Positions 1 through 12,347 of a stretch of 64,000 bases of DNA are shown piece after piece (the stretch's first letter is position 1; every line of letters begins with the position of its first letter). Origin of the DNA: Sodiomyces alkalinus F11 (taxonomy: Eukaryota; Ascomycota; Sordariomycetes; Glomerellales; Plectosphaerellaceae); assembly GCF_003711515.1 (NCBI RefSeq), contig NW_021167089.1:255296-319295 (forward strand), written 5' to 3'. The notes below the pieces were generated by a model. It did not search any database. It had not been told where the DNA came from and saw only the letters and a program-made list of their open reading frames with translations. The translations under genes were made by a program, and so were the position numbers.

Positions 1-131
1 AAGAAATAGATGTCTGCGAGAATGGGCCTGTTGTAGGTGTTCCCTGTGAGGACGAGGATGAGGAACACGATAGCGATCAAGTAACAGACAGCGGCGACGA
101 TGACGCTGTTTCGTCGCGCGTTCCTAGTCAT
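1..131 (-). CDS. SUR7/PalI-type membrane protein, N-terminal part only
   Basis: The minus-strand frame opens with ATG at 131 and runs off the window edge, so only the first 43 or so residues are visible. A short basic N-terminus (TRNARR) is followed by a hydrophobic membrane segment of about 22 residues, then the stretch GNTYNRPILADIYF. That layout, with a GNTxNxPxLxxIYF-like motif straight after the first membrane helix, is what I know from fungal SUR7/PalI family proteins, four-helix proteins of the plasma membrane (eisosomes, or ambient pH sensing). Which subfamily it belongs to cannot be told from this fragment. The identification rests on the first helix and motif only; the rest lies beyond position 1. 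Confidence 0.6.
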   Translation of the reverse strand, partial: MTRNARRNSVIVAAVCYLIAIVFLILVLTGNTYNRPILADIYF

Positions 132-531
132 GGTAGACGAGAAATAAAGGAAAACACAGAAAGACGATGTGCGCCAGGAGGAGTCTCAGTGTTGAAATTC
201 GTCGTGATATGGACGTTGACTTTTGTGGTGGAATAGAGCAAAGAGAGATGCCCCTGTTGCTATTAAGGTAGGGGCAAACCGTCGTCGAGGTGAGATGGAG
301 GAAAAGCCGACAGTAGATGGGGGCTGCTTCCCAGGTACGAAAACAGTACGAATTAAACCGTGCCCAGGTGAGACGAATGTCTTCCGTGAGCCTTTCTGTC
401 GTCTCCTTAGAACTGACTGGGCTGTTCTTCACGCCCTGAAGAGCAGATGCTTTGTCTTGTTTGGAGCGAGGACGACAGGGTCCATGCGTTTAGTGGTACG
501 AATAGTACTTTCGTAGTGTACCTACCTAAGG

Positions 532-554
532 TACAACGTACTTCGTACGTTGTA
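532..554. repeat. Short palindrome, GTACTTCGTAC type
   Basis: A 10-bp perfect inverted repeat (TACAACGTAC / GTACGTTGTA) encloses the loop TTC. The core GTACTTCGTAC or its close variants recur in the spacers of the left half: 681-690, about 7824-7834, 8321-8330, 9118-9128, 15886-15907, 26357-26366 and, imperfectly, 26522. It is never inside an exon that I could identify. Function unknown. Confidence 0.6.
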
Positions 555-1536
555 ATTTTAGTCCATCGCCAGTGTCCGTACCTGACCTGAATGTCAGCAC
601 TGACAATAGGGGTGACGTAGCGCTAATTACAGCAGACCGACCATAGGCTGGCGTCACGCCCAAACCAAAGCGAGGAAAAGTACTTCGTACAATTGTAAGA
701 GGCGGACCTCCGCCAGCTTCCTTGCATTGGGCCCAGAACATGAACTCGCCAGGCGGTTCGCTATCACCGTTTGCCCCAATTCGTTCTTGTTTCAGGGGAA
801 GCCAATGTGGCTGTAGCGAAATAATATCGACTTCAATCATCTACACGTGTACACTCCCTACAGAAAATGTACTCCGGATAGAGTATCTGTGTGGCCGGTC
901 TCTCGGAGTACCTAATTTAAGAAGTGAAAAAAAGAAAAGAAAAGAACAGAAAAGAAGAAGAAGCATCGTCTTTCACAAGGTTGGCCTAGTCGTCAGATGA
1001 CGATAAACGTTGGATTCGAAAGACTTGTCATCCCATTCTGGCATAGGATCACCAATTGGGCAGCAACCTGACCTGACATACGGTGGGCCCAGCGTCCAAG
1101 AATCATTTTCCTTTTGAACCTCAAGTTAAAAGCCGATCTCGCTGGCATAAACAAGCTTTCCATCCCTATATAGCAGATAATATACAGATATCGGTCTCCG
1201 TACAGTGTACTTCGCATCCGTAAGGATGCATGGTGCGGCACACATTCACTGTATGTACCAAGTATTATCACTTTCTAAAATACTTGGCAAAATGACCACG
1301 CGTCCAGCCATTCACCTCAGCCAGTGGCCCAAGTCGTTTGAAACTTGTGCGGGTCGGTGGCAGTGCGTGGGTAAGAGTCTGAGGGATCTGGTCTGGCGGA
1401 CTTGGCATGTCCAATACCTACGAAGCACTGCATGGTAGCCTGGAACAGCTCGCGCAAGCTGGGGAAACGGAAGAAGCGGTTAGCGTAGAAAGCCGGGTTG
1501 CACATCGTATTTCGTTTAAGAAAAGAAAAATGAAAA

Positions 1537-1592
1537 GAAAACAAAGAAAAGAAAACAAAGAAAAGAAAACAAAGAAAAGAAAACAAAGAAAA
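1537..1592 (+). repeat. Purine-only minisatellite, 14-bp unit x4
   Basis: Four perfect copies of the 14-base unit GAAAACAAAGAAAA, embedded in a longer A/G-rich tract from about 1518 to 1630. No coding value is apparent; the open frames crossing it are of very low complexity. Confidence 0.85.
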
Positions 1593-2088
1593 GAAAAGAA
1601 AAGAGAACAAGGGACAGAAGAGGAGAGAAACCTTAAATAAAGATAGCGCTTGGATTAGCGCCTACTTGGTAGCGCTGCCTGCACCAGTTGGCGTGTTGAC
1701 CGTTCGGGTTCGGTACCTGAAGAACTTAAGTCTGGACCCCTATCCGTAAGGTACTTACAAAGTATAATGTCATGGCTTATAAGTTAATAAAGTACCTAAA
1801 CAGCAACTTCCCTCTGACTTCACCAGCGTCAATCTCACCTCACCTTTTACTGTAATACCAACATTTAGCATCAATCCAAACAGCTCCGTCTTACGACCGA
1901 CCACACCCAAGCTGCATGCTCTCTCATGCCTCCACTTATCTTTTCCTTTGACAAATCTTAGCCGGAAGGGTGCCATCAAGTTCTGCCAGCCGTCAAAACA
2001 TTTCGAGTCCGTCTCCCACGCCTTCTGGGGCCACTGCCGAGAAAAGAGCTGGAAAAGAGCTTGCACTCGTCTCGGTCCCTCCGTCGCT

Positions 2089-3551
2089 ATGGGGAGCTCA
2101 AGAAGGCTGGCGAGATGCCTTGGTCTCGCCGCGTCTCTTACCTCCCTCTTCTCTCCCGCAACAGCCCAGCTCAGTGAGTCCGATGGACTCCTCATTATCA
2201 GCGGCACTGGAGGAACCTTCTTCACACAACCCGCCACCCCGACTGGCCCATACACGACCTACACATCGAGAATCACCCTCTCTGGCGATGTGTACGAACC
2301 ATCAGGCTCTGTCATGTCTGATGGCAGCACAACTACCACCACGAGGGTGCCCATCTCGCGCCACGAAGATTACACGGTCATCACCGGCCGAGAGACCACG
2401 ACCACCTCCTTGAGCGGCAACTTCTCCATCACGCCCACGACCACTAGCACCACCGAGCAACCTACCAACACGCGCCCGTGCAACAACTACGTCGAGTTCT
2501 GCGATCGCAAGTGGAGCAACATCACCTATATCGGATGCCACAACTCGCCCTTTGTGCGTCCTGGAAACGCTGCCTCCAACCAGGAGCTCGAGGTCACTGC
2601 CCAGCTCAACGACGGTGTTCGTTTCCTCCAGGCCCAGATTCAGTTCGCTCCGAATGATACCGAGCCGCACTTTTGCCACACCTCGTGTGATATGCTTGAT
2701 GGTTCGTTTCCCGGCCCAACCTTCGTCCATCCTGTTGCGACCCACCCCCCTTCCCTCTTTTTTCTTCGTCTTTTTGAACGCGCTGACCCAATCTTCTACC
2801 GAGCACAGCCGGTCCCATCACGCAATGGCTGACCACTGTAAGGGAGTGGGTGCAAGCCCACCCCTTCGATGTGGTAACCATTCTCCTGGGCAACGGCAAC
2901 CACTCAGACCCGTCGTTGTATGCGCCCTACATCGAGTCCTCGGGCCTCACCCAGTACGCCTACGAGCCCCCGTACCTGCCCATGACTCTCGACGACTGGC
3001 CCACCCTAGCCGAGCTCATCATCCGCAGCAAGCGCGTCATCATGTTCATGGACTACATGGCCGACCAGCGCCGCTACCCCTGGCTGCTCGACCAGTTCTC
3101 CCAGATGTGGGAGACCCCGTTCAACCCGCAGGACCGCAACTTCCCCTGCAGCGTGCAGCGCCCGCCCGGCCTGGGCCCGGACGCCGCCCGCGACCGGCTC
3201 TACCTCCTGAACCACAACCTCAACGCCGAGTACAACCTCTTCGGCGGCTCGATCCTCGTGCCCGCCGTGTCGCTGCTCAACGAGACCAACAACGTCACCG
3301 GCTACGGCTCCCTCGGCGCCTCCACCCACGGCTGCGTCGCCGACTGGGGCCGGCCCCCCAACGTCCTCAACGTCGACTACTACAACTACGGCGGCTACCC
3401 CGGGAGCGTCTTCGAAGTCGCCGCCATGTTCAACAATGTGACGTACGACCGGGAGTGCTGCGGCAAGGACGCCAGCGCCGGCCCTGGTCGTCCTCGTGTC
3501 TCGGCGGCTCTGTTGATCGCCCTCCTTGCTGCGCTTTTGATGGTTGGTTGA
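2089..3551 (+). CDS. GPI-anchored PLC-like phosphodiesterase
   Basis: Two exons, 2089-2701 and 2809-3551, give 451 residues. The intron has donor GTTCGT and acceptor CACAG and keeps the frame. Residues 1 to about 26 form a signal peptide, a Ser/Thr-rich stretch (about 60-130) follows, then a PI-PLC-X-like TIM-barrel region starting near YIGCHNSPF. The His in GCHNS and a second His in HFCHTSC match the two catalytic-type histidines of the PLC-like phosphodiesterase superfamily. The C-terminus ends in a small-residue segment and a hydrophobic tail (SAALLIALLAALLMVG), a good GPI-attachment signal. It is probably secreted to the cell surface; its substrate is unknown. I chose the ATG at 2089 because the signal peptide begins there; an in-frame ATG at 1948 would put a non-hydrophobic leader in front. 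Many fungi have such proteins, and few have been tested biochemically. Confidence 0.85.
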
Positions 3552-4913
3552 GTGGAGACGTGGACGGGACTGTACGCACTCTTCCGGCATACATACTTCT
3601 TGAAAAAGCGGCACTTGTTGAAAAAGAAACAGAAAAGAAAGAAAAGAAACGAGCCTGGCGTTTGGTTTTTGGACGGCATCAAGCAGCTTTGTTGGATTCC
3701 ACACATCTAATTCATTGGTTGGAAGGAATAAGGGGGCTTCCATGAAGACTTGCCCTGTCACGTCTTGCACGAACTATCTGCCTACCTGGAGGAGTTGCAT
3801 AGTTGTATTGCTTAGAAATACCCATTGTCCGAGAGGAGGACCCTCTATTTATATTTTATTTTCGCTACGCCAACAGCGCATGTCTCGGCTCTCTCCGGTT
3901 GAACATCAGGCCCGAGGTTGGAGCTGTAGACGACCAGCATGTGTACTGAGGTAGGTTCTCGGAAGAACTCGCACGTCAGTACTGGAAGCTGGTTCGGAGC
4001 TTTGCACCATGTGATGTGGCTAAGAGTGGATCTTATCGGGCAGTACGGGCAGTTATTACGATTGCATTGATTGTGACCCCTCCTCTAAATCCCCTCATAC
4101 TTCTGTCTTAAGGTACTCTGTGTCTTTCAAGTCCCCCGAAGTTGTCCCAGCTTTAAAATGGGGTATATCCAATCGTCGTCTACACAAGGAGAAGAAGCAA
4201 GATGGATCATCCATCCACTGACCACGCGCTCTGCATGAAGACCCCTCGAATTACCCGAACAAAGAACAAAAAAAAGGAGAAAAAAAAGGAATAAACAAGG
4301 GGAGAAAAAGGACAAAAAAGAAAGAAACAAAAACCAGTAACCAACTCCGTTGACCTCAAGTCACCTGTAGCATCCCATAACCCCGTAATATGCTATGTTG
4401 TATACACAATATGCTGTTAACGAAATTGATACGAAGACGTTAGGGAAAAAAAGAAGCCGCGCAATGATGTCATGGCCCAGAGTCGCGTGGTTTAGGGAAG
4501 ACCATGCAGAGAGAGTAGCGGCGAAGGTGGGGTAAATCGATCCAGAAGGTAAAGCTTCTCCTGGAGGCGGCGCGTTTGGGTTCTCGTACTGGAAGTGTTG
4601 TGGGAAGAGAGAATCCGACGGCTCGGTTGCCAGAGGGTTGTTATGTCTGCTAGACCAAGGGGAACCAATAAACCCGGGCGGTCTAGAGATAAGGAGGGCA
4701 GGTATATAGACCGTGTGTAGGTCTCAAATGGGCATAGATATGATACCACGGGATGCAGACCCCGTGCCCCCGATATCCATGGGATTTGCGATTTGCACGA
4801 GGGCGTCCTGGGAAGAGGAGAGTCGAATGAATACCCCCGCTCTGGCATGACCCGTGGTGTCTCTAGTTGACACGGGGCGTTGTGTCCAACTTGGATATTT
4901 TTTTGCCTGTAAT
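3552..4913. other. Spacer without recognisable gene
   Basis: Holds the 3' flank of the phosphodiesterase gene and an A-rich tract at about 4258-4335. The short open frames here have no recognisable domains. Confidence 0.6.
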
Positions 4914-5174
4914 TTACAGGCCGATGCTCTCAAAGTCGCGCACCATGACGGCCATCTGGGCTCGCTTGGCAGCCTCGGCAACAAGACTAAAGTCCCGAAG
5001 GAAGGCGTCGGTCGAGTGCGTCTTGACGTCAACCGGCGCGGGCTGAACGGCACCGAAAGAAGCACTGGTGCGCGGCTGGTGTGTGCCCGAGGCAGCAGAC
5101 GACGAGGTCGCCGAGGAGGCCGTAGACGAGCGGCCGGCGGGCTGACCGGCGGGAGAGTGGACAGGAGCGTTCAT
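4914..5174 (-). CDS. Small protein of 86 residues, unknown function
   Basis: I do not recognise a named family. The start at 5174 (MNAPVHSP) opens a Ser/Ala/Pro-rich disordered N-terminal half. The last 35 residues look folded and selected: an amphipathic helix with DAFLRDFSLVAEAAKRAQMA, ending VMVRDFESIGL. The contrast between the disordered front and the regular helix, together with strong GC third-position bias, argues that this is a real short gene. A longer in-frame start at 5318 exists but adds only low-complexity residues, so it is more likely leader sequence. No signal peptide or membrane segment. It could be a conserved fungal helical adaptor; that is a guess. Confidence 0.5.
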   Translation of the reverse strand: MNAPVHSPAGQPAGRSSTASSATSSSAASGTHQPRTSASFGAVQPAPVDVKTHSTDAFLRDFSLVAEAAKRAQMAVMVRDFESIGL

Positions 5175-8100
5175 TGTTAATGTTGTGGATCGATGAGAGC
5201 GGAAAAGAGGAGAGGATTGCCTGGCTCGGAATGGCGCAGGCGTTTCTGTGTTAGAATAGAGCGCGTTGCGTGGAGAGAAGACGAGTGACCCGGGCGTCCC
5301 TGGAGGTGATTCAGGCAAGTAGGGCGTCGATCAGGTATTTATCCGAGACAGAAGCTCTCCAGGGGGTGGAGGGCGGGGGGGGACGGGGGGATCCGAGCGA
5401 TAAAAAGTTCCCCAAGATTGTGTGAAGCAGAATGTGACAGGCCCCTTTGCGGGCTGCCTTTTCGTCTGGGATGCGTCAAGGGCGTCAAAAATCGTGGGGG
5501 GGAGCGGGGCAGGAAGAGGGACGAGGATGCGCCGTTGGTTGATGAAAAGTCGCGTGCCAACAGACGGGAAAAGTTGAGAAGTGACCTGGACCCTTTGGGG
5601 GGGTGGTGTTAAGATATCCTTGTTCGAAGAATAAGAAGAGTATGGACGGGCGGCTCGCAGATATCGAAATCTATCACAGTTTGTAGGGGAAGTGGGTAAC
5701 TTGATGTGACGAGTCTGCCCGGATATCTGTTCGGGTGTTCCAAAGGGCTGGGGGCGGGCGCCTTGGTGATATATAATTCAGGGCGACCTGACTGAAATAC
5801 TCTGTAGCTTTGGACGAATCCCGCCAAGGTGAGGAGGTATGACAGCTGAGGACCGAGTCGACAGGAACCTAATGCCTATGCCGTCTCCACGCGATCTGAC
5901 GAAGTTGTCTGACTAGTAATATCCGTCGCTTGCGGGTGGTGGTTGGTTTGTCTGGGGCCCCGGAACCAAAAGTGCGTGGCGTGGCGTGGGGTTCTGAGAA
6001 GTACACTTATGTATGAAACTGGCGTCTCAAGCGACGCGGGGGAACACGGGCGGGGTGTGAGGTTGGAAGATGTGTTGTCTTAAGTATTGGAGAAGGGGCG
6101 GTATGGGTATGATTCGTGACTCGTTGTTTGATTCAGCGTCTGATCCCGGGGGGAGACGAGTTGGGCAATAATACGGAGTAGTGACGTTCGGTATATTCCT
6201 GATTCAAGGTACAGAAAGGGGGACGGGACGGTCACTTCTGGCTGGATGAACGTGAAGGCTTGGAAGACTCGACGACAGAACACCGGGAAAAGGGAATTGC
6301 GGCGGGGGGAGGGAGAAGAAGAATAAGTAATTATCAGGAAGCGGAGAAGTATGAAAGTGTGGGCGATGACGAGAGACTTAATAGACTGTTCAATCTCCAG
6401 CCCGTCGTCTCGAGCTTCGGCTCAAGGGGACCGACTGACTTGCTGCTTGATAGGCAGACCAATACATTGTGTAGAGTACCTACCTAGGCAAGGTTCATAC
6501 CTTATGAACGGATGATAACGTTGTTTCTTCCTTCTCGTCGTCCCACAGCTCCGGCGAGTGGGACCCGCATGGGATGGAGAAAGGTCCAGATTGGAGAATT
6601 CGAGCATTCCAATAGGCTCGCATGGAAACCCAAACCGAGCCCAAAAAGAACCCCCGTCATGTCCCCGGGATTGACATGATAGCCAAGACCCATCAACCGC
6701 GGCAGTACGTTGTACACTACGTGTACACGATTATCGGCCCAACTCATTCTCATGCTCTCGTTTCTGCTTCCCGCGAAAACGCGAAACGGGGCATTTCTCG
6801 GGGGTGGGAAATCTGTGTGCCGTTAAGGTATACGTACTTGAATTGGAGAAGTGGGGGGTCTCCCCCGAACTGCCATCATGTATCTGTATCCGTACCTCTT
6901 CCCCCTTCTTGTGGCACTTCCGAAGTACCTTAACTATTCGTACGACGTACGTATGGTACCTACGTGCTGTGAGTTGCTTATGACGGTATCATCCCCACTA
7001 CCAGATGCGGTATCCCGATCTCTCTCCCTCTCCCTCTCCCCTCCCCCCTTTCCCCCCTTTATTTCCTGGTGTTACCTCTTTGCAAATTGAGACGAAGAAC
7101 GTGGTGCATACCTATGAAGTATGTCCTGGCTGTGTACCCAAATCTTCAGCCCAAAACTCCCATGCTCACAACTTCCCCCCACATGATGCTTATCTGACCA
7201 GACTTCCAGACTTCCAGACTTCGGATCTACGGCTCGTAAACCGCCTCAGATGCCAGGTGTCACGAGAATCTAACATGTGAGGTGGGGGACAGAAATCATA
7301 TGTTAATGTATTTACTGGAATGCTACCCAGTACAGAAGTACCGTACCAAAAGCGGATATAACGGATGGGAGACAGGAGAGCTCGAGGGACCGAAAAAGCC
7401 GGCATCCGAACAAAGGCAACGGGACTTTAGCCTGGAAAGGGGGGTTTGCATGAAAGAACCAAAGGTAAGACGCAGAGACAGCGGGATGAATGCACGGCTA
7501 TCTATACTAAGGTAGGTGTCCGAACTACCTTACCCAACCTAAGTACTACTAGGTAATTACCTACCACCATCGGAGCAGAGCTTCAAACTCGATCAGGCCT
7601 CTGCATAAAGGTCACGGAAAATTCTCCGACGCTCACCACGTCGCAGGACAAGGGGCGGGAGCAGGAAACCCGTAAATATGGACAACACACATTCTGCCCA
7701 TTGCATATGTCAGTGCTGCCAGTGTTCCCAGTGCTGTCAGTGCTGCTAGCCAAGAGCCTCAGCGTCCCCTACCTACAACGGTACAGGCTGCCGAAGTGCG
7801 GAGTACATACCTACGTTGTATCCGTACGAAGTACATACGGCCAAGTCCCGACACCGTGACATCGACCTCGTTCGGTGTATCGGCTGATCGGTTAGTCGTC
7901 CGGGGGGTTCGGGATGTGATGGCCCAGCCCATCCCTTTCTCCTTGCAAGCAAAAGTGATCAATCTACGTGTACAACGTACGGATGCGGAGTACACGGATA
8001 TGAATACCTGTAGGAAAATCATCATTCGATTTTCCTTCTCGAACATTTCTGATTTCCTGGAGCCGCAATACGTACTCCCACACCCAAGTCGAACTGCCAT

Positions 8101-9318
8101 TCCCCACGCTTTTCACAGGACAGAGGGGAGACAGAGAGGAACTCGTCTCCCCCACTAAAAACCTCGGTGTGAATATTGCCGTGCAACTTCATCCGGCGTC
8201 TGCCCTCCATGACTTCCCCCAACCCGGGGCTGCCCCCTTTCTCATGTATCCGAAACCACCGGCTCCCTCGACACCACCGAAACCGGGCTACCGGTCCCTC
8301 CGTTACACGACAGGTAGTGTGTACGAAGTACGAACAGAGAGACCATGGACTGCGGCTGCGGCTGCGCTGCGATGCCGATGGGGCCAGTTTCCCGGTTCTA
8401 CTCTTCAATACAGGCCATCACCAGCGCGGCCAAAAAGTAATTAATTGAGATGTTCCGGAAGTTTCGCATTGTCGTATCTGCAGATCTGCATTGTTATCTT
8501 GCAGATGTGTACACACGTGTTACGCGTCTGGTCAATATAAGATAAAGTAGGGTCATGCAAGAGTGCGATGGCGAGAAGGCGAAATACAAGTCATTACTTT
8601 GCAGAGAACTATTAGCTCTTCACATTCTCTTCTCCGTAGTATCGTCTTCCCCTCTCCCTCAAACCGGTCTTTCTGTCTTTGGTCGCTCGCAACGGTGACC
8701 TTTCTGAGTCTCCTCCACTAGACCCGCTCCCGGAGCCTGTGGTTCCTAGCGACGTTGCACTTTCGCTAGAAGTTCTTGTGTGTCGCCATAGGCCCCAAGT
8801 TTCGGCCGACGCAGTTAATTAGAGAAAATACGACCTACATAGCGGACATTTGTAAGCCGGTGAAAGATTATATATATATATATATATATTGCCGTGTAAA
8901 TTATCGTTGGGGTATGATGAACACGTGTACTCTGTAATACATGTGTCCGGGAAAATGGTGGATGCGATCTGCTGGACCAGAATCAACGAGTTTTAACCAG
9001 CGATTGCTCATGGACCAAAATTTTGACTTGTTGTGGTCGGGCTTCTTGGCATTGACCCCCACGTGGTTGTTCTTCGAGAAGCCCTACGAAGAAGCGTTCC
9101 GTTCGGGTTGGTTGTTACTTCGTACTTCGTACTCCGTACCTTATTAGGTACCTCGCTAAGACTTAGCACGAAAGTGCGTACAACTGTACGTCCAGACTGG
9201 CAACCTGAGGCAAGAATTCGCACCAAGTCGTAACAGCCGGGACTCGAGTGGGACAGATCGTTCACCAACACCACTACCCACCACCACCTTTCTTCTCCTC
9301 CCGGCAGAAGCCATATAA
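5175..9318. other. Long gene-poor spacer
   Basis: About 4 kb with no supported gene. It contains a CT-rich tract near 7017-7062, several short GTACTTCGTAC-type palindromes and a (TA)n tract at 8869-8889. Open frames on both strands are short and without recognisable domains. Confidence 0.6.
8869..8889. repeat. (TA)n microsatellite
   Basis: About ten and a half uninterrupted TA units. No coding context. Confidence 0.9.
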
Positions 9319-9795
9319 TTATGTATGGGACTCAATAGGGAGACCTCACGTTTCAATATCGAGACCTCAAACGTGACATTTTAGTGGGGCCATGAACCCG
9401 CCGCCAAGATACATATGTACCGCACCTATTTTGTATGTACACTTTATGTAGAAAATCGCAGGCGACATCGTAAACCTTAACGTATCACTTCCTACACCGT
9501 AACTCTGAATCCAACCGCCTAAAACACGATAATATTAAGTCACGATATCCTACACGATATCCTACATAAAATAACCGCCTACGGCTCCGAGATAAGTATT
9601 AAGATTTGAGTATTAGGATTGAGTGTTGAGATTGAGTTGGTTACTATATCACCTACGATTATTTACATAATATGTACATACAAAATAGGTGCGGTATATA
9701 TGCATCTTGGCGGTGGCGTTATGGCCCCACTAGAATGTCACGTGTGAGGTCTCGATATTGAAACGTGAGGTCTCCCTATTGAATCCCTTATGTAT
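9319..9795. mobile_element. hAT-type MITE with 8-bp target site duplication
   Basis: The element spans 9327-9787 (461 bases) and is bounded by perfect 8-bp direct repeats TTATGTAT at 9319-9326 and 9788-9795. Its ends are terminal inverted repeats of about 115-125 bases, starting GGGACTCAATAGGG on the left and GGGATTCAATAGGG on the reverse complement of the right. They differ at scattered positions only. The AT-rich centre of some 220 bases has no coding capacity. An 8-bp duplication is the signature of hAT-superfamily transposases, so this is a non-autonomous element mobilised in trans. The intact duplication suggests a fairly recent insertion. No transposase is visible in this window. Confidence 0.85.
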
Positions 9796-10227
9796 TCGTA
9801 CACTATTACCTCGTCCAAAGCCCCCCACTTCTTTTCGGACCCTGACGATTCTTGCCTATCCTGACCCAACACCCAGTCTCGCACCATCCATCCACACCGC
9901 TCTTGGGACTGCAAGTCTTGGCCTTATCTGCTGCGTCTTACAACGTACGCGGGCACCCTTCCCCGGCTGCCGTTGCATTCCTACCCGGCGACTCTCCCTG
10001 CAGCTCAGCCTACAACGTACAAGCCTACACTATCCTCTAACCTGCACCTCTCCTGATCCGGCTTGGCCTTGTACAACATATACGATCCTCATACATACAT
10101 ACGTCGCTTCGGCAAAAGTGTGTGAAGCCGCATCCCCCTTCCGAGCCCCGGCCTCACATCGGACTGCGCAGAGCCGCCCAGGCTTGGTGGCCCCCTCTTC
10201 TCTCCCCTCATCTCCTCTCCTTCCACC

Positions 10228-11323
10228 ATGCCCGACTCAAGAGCGCCCCCAGCCCCGACTCGCTTGCTCGCCGTTCCGGGTCCCATCGCTGCCCTCTTCA
10301 ACCGCGTACCCTTAGCTGTGTACCCACCCAACGACCTGCCGCTCCGCTCGCCTTCCTCCGAGACGCACCGCGACACTCCTATCCTCTATGTCTTCACAAC
10401 GCCGGATGGCGCCCGCACCGGCGCTCCGAGTTTTAATCCTTCTTGTCTAAAGTGGCAGGTGTGTCCCTCCCCTCCCAACGACAGCAGCGAAAAAAAAAAA
10501 AAAAAAAAAAAAAACCCTTCTTCCCCCCCATCATGGACCAACGCCCCCAGCTAACAGCTTCCGACCTCAGACAGTTCTCAAGATCGCCCGCCTCCCCTTC
10601 TCGACAGCCCCTTCGACGAACCACGCCTCGCCGACCGGCGCCCTCCCGTTCCTCCTCCCCCCTCCGTCCGCCATCCCGTCGAACAACCTGCCCATCCCGT
10701 CCGGCGACACCCTCTTCAACCACGTTCTCGCCCACGCCCCATCTCCCGTCCCCCGCTCCCTCGCCGAACCACTCTCAACACGGCAAGAAGCCTACCTCTC
10801 CCTCCTCGATGCCCGCCTGCGCCCAGCCTTCCTCTACTCCCTCTACCTCACCCCGGCCAACACCCCCGTCCTGTCCGCCCTCTACGTCGACCCGACCTCC
10901 AGCGCCTTTTTCGTCCGCGCCACCCTCCTCCGCCAAGTTCGCCACGCCGCCGAATCAGAAATCCTCAAGACCACCCGCCGGGGCTTCCTCGACGTAGAAG
11001 CCCTCTACGCAGACGCCCAGTCCGCTTTCGCCGCCCTAGAGACCCTCCTCCTCCAGGGAATCAGCGCCAGCAAGACGGACGCCGACGAGACCAAGACTGG
11101 TGGGCCGACGTCGGCCCCGTTCTTCTCTTCTAGCGACGACGACGACGACGACGACGAGGAGGAGGCCGGGCTCTTCGACGCCGAGGTCTTCGCTTACACA
11201 AATATCATCCTCGACCAGGCGTTATGCTGGAACGACACGAGGCTCGCCGACTTGCTGCGCCGCTTCCCGGGGCTGGTGGCGCACAGGGAGCGGATGCTGG
11301 CAACGTACTTTGGCGTAGCATGA
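10228..11323 (+). CDS. Metaxin/Sam35-like mitochondrial outer membrane protein
   Basis: Two exons, 10228-10458 and 10571-11323, encode 327 residues; the intron is phase 0 (donor GTGTGT, acceptor CTCAG) and contains an uninterrupted run of 24 A. The protein has no signal peptide. Around the splice junction reads NPSCLKWQ/TVLKIARLPF followed by NHASPTGALPFLLPP, which looks like the thioredoxin-fold GST_N-like part of metaxin/Sam35/Sam37 proteins. The second half is a helical GST_C-like region with an acidic insert (seven Asp then Glu, near residue 265). In fungi these are peripheral subunits of the SAM/TOB complex that inserts beta-barrel proteins. Length fits Sam35 (Tom38) better than Sam37, but I cannot settle which. 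Start chosen as the first ATG in frame; its context is good. Confidence 0.62.
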
Positions 11324-11396
11324 GCTTGCATCTCCACGTATTAGAAGGAAACCCCCGGCCCGTACGCCAGGCGCAGAAGACTCGCACGATCTGCCC

Positions 11397-11435
11397 NNNN
11401 NNNNNNNNNNNNNNNNNNNNNNNNNNNNNNNNNNN
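11397..11435. other. Assembly gap (39 N)
   Basis: Run of N about 75 bases after the stop codon of the metaxin-like gene, in its 3' flank. No exon appears interrupted. Confidence 0.99.
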
Positions 11436-12347
11436 AAACATCAAGACATGGCGCGCAAAGGGGAAACACCATGTATCCGCCAGTGGAAGCGTTGTGCAAT
11501 AGTGTTCTGCTACGCATCGCATCATCCTTGTATATATATGGCCCATAATACCTAGCTAAAATCTCGGGCAAAATAGGATTCTTGTTGGCTAGACAAACTA
11601 GTGGCTGTTTCAGTGCGAAATTGACTCTATTTTTTCCCCTCTCCTTTCTTTAGTCGACTTTGATATCTAACATGCTCTCCAAGTGTCGCCCAGCGTTCGC
11701 ACGGAAGACATAAGCCCCCAGCAATCTGCTGCTCTCGTGGGTCCTACGAAGTATTAGGAAGGGGAGGGACATTAGACAGGCTCGATTTCCAATGCCCATG
11801 ACCTAGGGGGTCGGTCACATGTTGGGGGGGGGGGAATAATATTGAATCATACTGCTCTGAACCTCTATCAACCTATTCCCTATGTGACGGTACAACCGCC
11901 CGCCAAACCTCAAGTAGCGGAGCATCCGGTCAACGCATTGATGCCCCGACTTCCACGCAAGCAAGACCATACTCGTCCTTGCAGTCCAGTCCATTCATTA
12001 CCAACCCTGTCTGTCGCCAAGTCGTCATGTCGACCCAAACCAATGAAGGAAGAAACGAGAAGAACTGCGGCCCCCAATCCAATGCTCGATAAAGGCTTCT
12101 TTCTCAAAATGACCAGAACTTAATGAATGCCCATGTGTCGCACCATACTACCTACCCACACCGACTAGGAACTCCCCAAGGTATGCCTCCCGTACGCCCT
12201 ATCAACACGCCAGCTGAGCGCAGTCGAGCTGCCGACGCGCCCCACCACCAGAGCGAATGCAATAGCAATTGCATTCAGTATAAGTCGGCGAATACATACT
12301 GAAAAAGAAGGGCGAATGCATGGGTAGGCATGGCCGAGAGGCGCCCG

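Noticed and set aside
2552..3745. Long plus-strand open frame of 397 codons overlapping the PLC-like gene
   Set aside because: It is Arg/Pro/Ala-rich, the product of reading GC-rich exons out of frame; the PLC-like frame has a signal peptide, catalytic motifs and a consistent intron.
9758..10315. Plus-strand frame of 185 codons beginning in the MITE
   Set aside because: Starts inside the terminal inverted repeat, is Pro/Ser-rich and overlaps the first exon of the metaxin-like gene in another frame.
10443..10997. Plus-strand frame starting at the poly-A run
   Set aside because: Another frame of the metaxin-like second exon; Pro/Ser/Arg-rich without homology, while the adjacent frame joins exon 1 in phase.
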